DNA from: Pseudomonadales bacterium
GTDB taxonomy: Bacteria > Pseudomonadota > Gammaproteobacteria > Pseudomonadales > Litorivicinaceae
NCBI GenBank assembly: GCA_012269655.1
Contig: JAAXJV010000059.1
Location: 1-6,417 of the forward strand
Length of the DNA stretch: 6,417 bases
Direction: 5' to 3'
Below the pieces are notes generated by a model. It was not told the DNA's origin. It saw only the letters and a program-made list of their open reading frames with translations, and ran no database searches. Of the stretch, positions 5,996 to 6,417 are shown piece after piece (within the stretch, counting starts at the first letter, position 1; each line of letters starts with the position of its first letter). The position numbers and the translations under genes were made by a program.

Positions 5996-6222
5996 CTATT
6001 CTAGAAAAAAGTGGCCCTAAGCATCTGTTTTTGCGTATAAAAAAATAGTTATCACCAGCACACTAGCAGATTAATAATCAACAATATTTATACGTATATA
6101 TATTCTTTCTATTTATTTCTTAACGCGCTCTTACGACGCAGCTGAGCATAAACAGACAATTTCTTAACCGATTCCACGAGCTGAGGTAAACTGTCCACAA
6201 CTTCATTTCTTGGATATCTGAC

Positions 6223-6417
6223 ATGGATTTAACCAAAATCTATGACGTTATTGTCGTCGGTGGCGGGCATGCAGGCACAGATGCGGCTTTGGCTTCTGCT
6301 CGAATGGGGGCAGACACCCTACTGATAACACATAGCATTGAGACCCTGGGGCAAATGTCATGCAACCCGGCGATCGGTGGTATTGGCAAAAGTCACCTGG
6401 TGAAAGAGATCGATGCC
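6223..6417 (+). CDS. mnmG: tRNA uridine-5-carboxymethylaminomethyl(34) synthesis enzyme MnmG (N-terminal 65 codons, cut by window end)
   Basis: MnmG (GidA) is the FAD-dependent partner of MnmE in modifying U34 of tRNAs. The visible N-terminus has the dinucleotide-binding motif [14 protein letters not shown] (9-22) and the family signature [20 protein letters not shown] (36-55), including C47, the position of a functional cysteine in E. coli. The next residues read [10 protein letters not shown], where nearly all relatives I know have KGHLVKE, so residue 57 is Ser (AGT) and not Gly. The start is ATG at 6223 with only TGGA about 8 bases upstream, and the length from start to signature matches E. 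coli exactly. The gene runs off the right edge. It lies directly beyond the A+T-rich origin-like stretch, and in E. coli transcription of gidA next to oriC influences initiation. Confidence 0.97.
   Translation, partial: MDLTKIYDVIVVGGGHAGTDAALASARMGADTLLITHSIETLGQMSCNPAIGGIGKSHLVKEIDA

Larger units (their letters stand above)
5756..6125. other. oriC: Candidate chromosomal replication origin (oriC) next to mnmG
   Basis: This stretch of more than 300 bases has no gene beyond the start of the DUF2805 gene. It contains a perfect DnaA box (5760-5768), one-mismatch boxes TGTGGGTAA (5869-5877, minus) and TTATCCACC (5940-5948, plus), weaker TGTGGATGC (5917-5925), and a perfect hairpin (5976-5995). 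The stretch at about 6027-6122 is very A+T-rich, with a run of seven A (6039-6045) and the palindrome TATACGTATA (6089-6098). Boxes on the far side and the A+T-rich part beside mnmG reproduce the arrangement of E. coli oriC next to mnmG (gidA). It lacks GATC sites and exact E. coli 13-mers. The competing candidate is the dnaA-rpmH cluster, which has more perfect boxes. Confidence 0.6.

Noticed and set aside
6076..6090. Possible IHF site (AATCAA followed by a T-rich stretch)
   Set aside because: The spacing to the TTR part is off by one from the WATCAANNNNTTR consensus.

Overview
The window carries the conserved gene cluster around the bacterial replication origin: dnaA (minus strand), then rpmH, rnpA, yidD, yidC and mnmE (plus strand), a small minus-strand DUF2805/TIGR03643-type gene, an A+T-rich origin-like region, and the first 65 codons of mnmG. 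Protein sequences (DnaA domain IV, MnmE ending FCIGK, MnmG with GGGHAG, YidC with a long periplasmic domain) and gene order indicate a gammaproteobacterium. I cannot name genus or species. All genes look native and there is no sign of mobile DNA, phage or CRISPR.

Left part (4-1383, minus strand): DnaA is encoded in one continuous reading frame of about 459 codons, but an in-frame TAG at 1093-1095 divides it within the variable domain II linker. The upstream piece encodes domain I (helicase recruitment, self-association). The downstream piece encodes the ATPase and DNA-binding domains. MnmE ends with TAG directly after its invariant FCIGK tail, so TAG works as a stop in this genome. The dnaA stop is therefore a real split, a point mutation, or a sequencing error.

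Region 1384-1731 separates the divergent dnaA and rpmH. It holds three perfect DnaA boxes, A+T-rich DNA and a plausible rpmH promoter. rpmH-rnpA-yidD-yidC-mnmE (1732-5484) are packed with gaps or overlaps of a few bases and are probably co-transcribed: ribosomal protein L34, the RNase P protein, two membrane-protein insertion factors and a tRNA wobble-modification GTPase. A perfect 9-bp inverted repeat spans the rpmH stop and places the likely TTG start of rnpA in its loop.

Right part: the DUF2805-type gene (5489-5800, minus) converges on mnmE with a 4-base gap. A perfect DnaA box lies in its first codons. Region 5801-6222 has no gene but holds degenerate DnaA boxes, a perfect 8-bp hairpin, direct repeats and a strongly A+T-rich stretch before mnmG. 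This is the layout of an E. coli-type oriC beside mnmG, but without GATC sites. The window thus has two origin-like regions about 4.3 kb apart that share a 13-bp extended DnaA box. MnmE and MnmG act together on tRNA U34, although their genes lie on either side of this origin-like region. I see no clearly new multi-gene system. The points most worth checking are the dnaA stop codon, the rpmH/rnpA hairpin and the paired origin-like regions.
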